From Desulfovibrio sp. (GTDB lineage: Bacteria; Desulfobacterota; Desulfovibrionia; Desulfovibrionales; Desulfovibrionaceae), in the NCBI GenBank assembly GCA_028708195.1, contig JAQVZK010000122.1, positions 1-7,057 on the forward strand: a stretch of 7,057 bases of DNA, written 5' to 3'. The translations under genes were made by a program, and so were the position numbers. The notes beneath the pieces were generated by a model. The model did not search any database. It saw only the letters and a list, made by a program, of their open reading frames with translations, and was not told where the DNA came from. How positions within the stretch are numbered: position 1 is the first letter of the stretch; every line of letters starts with the position of its first letter. Of this stretch, positions 4,181-7,057 are shown piece by piece.

Positions 4181-5659
4181 ATGACCCGCCCCACCCCCCT
4201 GAATATTCTTCTTCTCAGCGAAAGCGACTCTTTGGCCAGCCTTGATCGTCGTGCCTTGCGCGATGCCGGGGCCAGCCGGGTGGACTGCATGACGTCGGGC
4301 ATAGACGCGGCCCGCATGCTGGCTGGTCTTGATGTAGCGCGAATGCCCTTCATGCCTGATGTGGTCGTTTGCACGCAGAGGTTGGCTGACATAGACGGCG
4401 AGCAGTTCTGCGCGATTTTGCGTCAGCATCCCCTGCTTCTTGACCTGCCCATTTTACTTATTCTGCCCAGTGACGGCGAGGTGGAGCAACTCAAGACCCT
4501 GGGCTGCGGGGCCAGCGCCCTGCTGGCGCGTCCCTATTCCATCAATGTTCTCAAGGCCCATCTTGAGTCGCTGACGGCATCGCGTCCTGGTTTGCAGCAG
4601 CTTGAGGCTGCGCAGCACTACACAGACACCAGTTCTTTTGATCAGGCCCTTGCCACCTATGGCCTGTTGCTCAAGCCCGTGCGCGAACCAGAGGACTATT
4701 TTCGCGTTGGCATGCAATGCCTGCAGCAACGCCAGTGGAATCTTGCCATAAATGCATTTCAGCGCGCACTGCGCGGCGCTTTTATTCAGGGGCACGCCGA
4801 ACTGGGTATGGCTGTTGCCTGGAAAGGCAAGGGGGATATGGCACGGTACCGCCATTATCTTGGGCAGGCCGCAACCACTTTTGTTCAAGCTCGCCACTGG
4901 CACCGGGCGCGGGCTGTATATGCTGGCTTGCTCAAGGAAGACCCGGAGGCCAAGAGCCCCTTTCTTGCTGAAACATTTCAAATGCTGCGTCATGGTCAGT
5001 ACGACAAAGCCGCCGAAGTGCTTTCTCAGGGGTATGACGTTACCCCACGGCAGCAGCTCGCCGAGCGCGTCGCCCAGACCTTTCTTGTGGCTGATGAACC
5101 GCAACATATGCTGGCGGCGCTTGAGACAAGCCTTGGGCGCGTAATGGGTATGGCTGCGGGCCCCCTGACGCAGGCCATCCGTTCAAATCTGGAAAACCTC
5201 GCCCGGCAGCAAGAAGAAAAGAAACGGCAAGAAGCGGCTGAAAACCAGTGGCTGGCAGCCCGTCAATCGGCTCGTCAGCGTGAAAACGCAGAACATGCCG
5301 AAAGCATTAAAGAGACAGACGTTACAAAAGCCTCGGCAGGCGCAGGGGCCGCAACTGCGGTTTCTTCCCGGTCAGGCAGCGCCGCGCAGAATAAACAGTT
5401 CAATGAAAGCAGCGCATTTGTCCTTCCCGTCGCCCTATGGGGGGAGGGCAAAGCTGAATCTGCAGATATGGAGTCGGATATGCAGGCCCAGGGCGCAAGA
5501 GGAAAATCCAAAGAGCCTCAGATAGAGGACGGCATATCCCCGCTGGAGCCAATGGACGAAGCCGCCGACAGTGACAAGGGCAGCCGCAAGCCAGGGCTTG
5601 GCGACCTGCTGTCAGTGATGAGGTACACATGGCAGATGGCCCGCCGCCACAAGCCATAG
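4181..5659 (+). CDS. Pseudo-receiver/TPR-like scaffold protein
   Basis: The product is 492 residues, cytosolic by appearance. Residues 7-130 have the CheY-like receiver pattern: LNILLLSESDS as strand 1, MPDVVVCTQRLADIDG around strand 3, LPILLILPSDGE as strand 4 and ALLARPYS as strand 5. The catalytic residues are changed: the acidic pair is S13-E14, the phospho-acceptor position is T65 instead of Asp, the strand-4 Thr/Ser is P96 or S97, and the strand-5 Lys is R117. Phosphorylation is therefore unlikely. Residues 141-290 contain about four TPR-like helical hairpins, the clearest at 172-200 (YFRVGMQCLQQRQWNLAINAF) and 263-290. Residues 338-380 are a Glu/Gln/Arg-rich coiled coil, 380-470 are low-complexity and probably disordered, and 471-492 form a basic amphipathic end (LGDLLSVMRYTWQMARR). 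Receiver-TPR proteins occur in Proteobacteria as scaffolds; the partner here is unknown. The gene converges on the MATE gene with a 37-bp gap. Confidence 0.88.
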   Translation: MTRPTPLNILLLSESDSLASLDRRALRDAGASRVDCMTSGIDAARMLAGLDVARMPFMPDVVVCTQRLADIDGEQFCAILRQHPLLLDLPILLILPSDGEVEQLKTLGCGASALLARPYSINVLKAHLESLTASRPGLQQLEAAQHYTDTSSFDQALATYGLLLKPVREPEDYFRVGMQCLQQRQWNLAINAFQRALRGAFIQGHAELGMAVAWKGKGDMARYRHYLGQAATTFVQARHWHRARAVYAGLLKEDPEAKSPFLAETFQMLRHGQYDKAAEVLSQGYDVTPRQQLAERVAQTFLVADEPQHMLAALETSLGRVMGMAAGPLTQAIRSNLENLARQQEEKKRQEAAENQWLAARQSARQRENAEHAESIKETDVTKASAGAGAATAVSSRSGSAAQNKQFNESSAFVLPVALWGEGKAESADMESDMQAQGARGKSKEPQIEDGISPLEPMDEAADSDKGSRKPGLGDLLSVMRYTWQMARRHKP

Positions 5660-5696
5660 CCTTACCGACTACCCCACCGCAAGAAGAGCCTCAGCC
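5660..5696. other. Convergent gap without visible terminator
   Basis: Only 37 bases separate the stop codons of the receiver-TPR gene and the MATE gene. I see no GC-rich stem with a T run on either strand here. Termination may be Rho-dependent or lie inside one of the genes, and the 3' ends of the two transcripts may overlap as antisense. Confidence 0.4.
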
Positions 5697-7057
5697 CTAC
5701 CGGCGAACCCGCACAAGCACAGTCGCCGATGCAAGCCCGTGCAGAAAGCGCACCCGCAACAGATAGCACAGGGCTCCAAACCCAAGGGCCACTATGTAGG
5801 CTATCCAAAAGCCTTGTGCCCCCATATACGGAGTCAGCAGATCCGTGCGCGCCAGCACGAAGCCCAGGGGCAATCCTATTACCCAGTAGGCTATGAAGCA
5901 GATGATGGAAATGATGCGCGTGTCGTTATAGCCGCGCAAAATGCCAATTCCCGTCACCTGAAGGCCGTCCACCACCTGATACGCCGCCTGAAAAAGCAAG
6001 AGGTGCATGGCAAGGGCCGTGACCTCGGGGTTATCAGTGTAAATGCGCACAATGCCTTGGCGAAACAGAATTGTAACGCAGGCAATCACAAGGGCAAAGA
6101 CCACGCTAAGAGTTAACGCAGTTCGCGCCACAAGCTTGGCCCGTTCAACCTGTTGCGCCCCAAGGCAGCGCCCCACGCGGATGGTGACGGTCATGCACAG
6201 GGACAAGGGAATCATAAAGGCCAGCGAACCAAAGTTGAGCGCTATCTGATGCCCCGCCACCATGACGGTTCCCAGCGGAGCCAGCAGTATGGCGCTGACG
6301 GCAAAAAGCGAAACTTCAAAAAACAGAGCCAGAGCGCCAGGCGTGCCGATGCGCAGCACACGCCAGACCAGGGGGGCGTCAAAGCGCGGCTGCGCGTTTT
6401 CGTCATGGCCCAGCACTGCTCTGGAAGCCTTGCGCCACAAAGGCGCAAATAATGGCCGCAGACAGGTACTTTGTGCATCGCGCCGAACGTAAAACAGCAT
6501 GCCCAAAGCCATCACCCAAAAGCTGATGGCCGTGGCCACGCCACATCCGATCCCCCCCAGTTCTGGCATGCCGAACATGCCGTAAATAAAAATGAAATTG
6601 CACGGCACGTTGATGGTCAAGCCAATGAGACCTATAATCATGGCCGGGCGGGTTCGAGCAAAACCTTCAAGAAAACTACGCAGGTTCACAAAAAGCATGA
6701 ACCCGGGCAAGCCCCACATGATGGCACGCAAAAACCCCCCAGAAATGCGCGCCATTTCTGGTTCCAGCCCAAAGGACTCCATCCGCCCCGAGGCAAAATA
6801 AAAAAAACTCATGAGCACAATGCTCAGGCCCAGGGTCAACCACAAGCCCTGGCGCAAAAGATGCGCCGCCTTTTCTGGTTTACCGGCCCCGATCATCTGG
6901 GCACTCAAGGGCGGAAGGGCCAACAGGCAGCCAATACCCAGCAGGGCCACAGGAATCCACACACTGCTGCCAACAGCCACAGCCGCCATATGTTCGGCGC
7001 TGTACTGACCGGCAATGGCTGTGTCGGCAAACGTCATGCCCGTCTGTGAAAGCTGAG
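5697..7057 (-). CDS. MATE-family multidrug efflux transporter, NorM-like, 5' end cut
   Basis: An inner-membrane antiporter that exports cationic drugs or toxic metabolites using Na+ or H+. The frame is still open at the right edge; in-frame codons before ATG 7037 read QLSQTG, which matches the QxxQT segment of NorM helix 1, so 7037 is not the true start and roughly 15-25 N-terminal residues are missing. Numbering from that Met, FADT-AIAG (3-10) contains the helix-1 acidic residue D5. E241 in LFFEVSLFAVSAILLAPLG and D357 in YQVVDGLQVTGIGILRGYNDT fit the ion-site residues reported for Vibrio NorM, and their 116-residue spacing agrees with E255/D371 there. About eleven or twelve hydrophobic helices are visible in two halves. 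A charged loop at about 185-228 between the halves is longer than I expect for NorM. No terminator is visible in the short convergent gap, so read-through into the neighbour is possible. Confidence 0.93.
   Translation of the reverse strand, partial: QLSQTGMTFADTAIAGQYSAEHMAAVAVGSSVWIPVALLGIGCLLALPPLSAQMIGAGKPEKAAHLLRQGLWLTLGLSIVLMSFFYFASGRMESFGLEPEMARISGGFLRAIMWGLPGFMLFVNLRSFLEGFARTRPAMIIGLIGLTINVPCNFIFIYGMFGMPELGGIGCGVATAISFWVMALGMLFYVRRDAQSTCLRPLFAPLWRKASRAVLGHDENAQPRFDAPLVWRVLRIGTPGALALFFEVSLFAVSAILLAPLGTVMVAGHQIALNFGSLAFMIPLSLCMTVTIRVGRCLGAQQVERAKLVARTALTLSVVFALVIACVTILFRQGIVRIYTDNPEVTALAMHLLLFQAAYQVVDGLQVTGIGILRGYNDTRIISIICFIAYWVIGLPLGFVLARTDLLTPYMGAQGFWIAYIVALGFGALCYLLRVRFLHGLASATVLVRVRR

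Noticed and set aside
4454..5107. Leftward 217-codon frame
   Set aside because: It lies antisense within the receiver-TPR gene, which has a clear ribosome site and domain pattern.
6471..7049. Rightward 192-codon frame rich in His, Gln and Lys
   Set aside because: It is the complement of the MATE gene; hydrophobic codons read in reverse give this composition. No ribosome site or domain is visible.
1..7057. Defence island, CRISPR array or mobile element
   Set aside because: No repeat array, transposase, integrase, terminal inverted repeats or toxin-antitoxin pair could be found. The one Cas4-like Cys spacing stands without nuclease motifs or cas neighbours.

Overview
The window looks like a stretch of chromosome from a Gram-negative bacterium of moderately high GC content. 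The protein style (MiaB, a bifunctional-nuclease-family protein starting MVEM, a receiver-TPR protein and a NorM-like MATE pump) suggests a sulfate-reducing Desulfovibrio-type member of the Desulfobacterota. That assignment is an impression from sequence reading, not from a database search. I see no mobile element, CRISPR array, rRNA, tRNA or prophage gene, so this looks like core or lineage-specific chromosome rather than an island.

Layout. A 16-bp perfect inverted repeat (5-50), probably a bidirectional terminator, sits one base beyond the stop of a leftward gene (52-636). That gene encodes an unrecognised 194-residue protein with a C-x2-C-x5-C cluster. A 338-bp divergent intergenic region (637-974) separates it from a rightward cluster: a small unrecognised acidic protein (975-1349), miaB (1355-2719), and a bifunctional nuclease/DUF151-family gene (2713-3327). 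These three are packed with a 5-bp gap and then a 7-bp overlap, so they are most likely one operon with translational coupling. After an AT-rich 153-bp gap comes a 133-residue helical protein with a C-terminal zinc ribbon (3481-3882). After a further 298-bp gap comes a 492-residue protein (4181-5659) with a degenerate response-regulator receiver domain, TPR-like repeats and a long disordered tail. It converges on a leftward MATE-family efflux pump gene (5697-7057), whose 5' end lies beyond the right edge.

How the genes relate. MiaB performs the methylthiolation of i6A37 in tRNAs reading UNN codons, so the central operon is tied to translation fidelity. The coupled DUF151 protein may act on nucleic acid, but its role here is inference. 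The zinc-ribbon protein and the pseudo-receiver/TPR protein look like interaction or scaffold proteins whose partners are not visible. The MATE pump is functionally separate.

The most notable points are the loss of the phospho-acceptor Asp in the receiver domain, the four-Cys arrangement in the first protein, and possible leader elements in the divergent region. I did not find a convincing new multi-gene system here.
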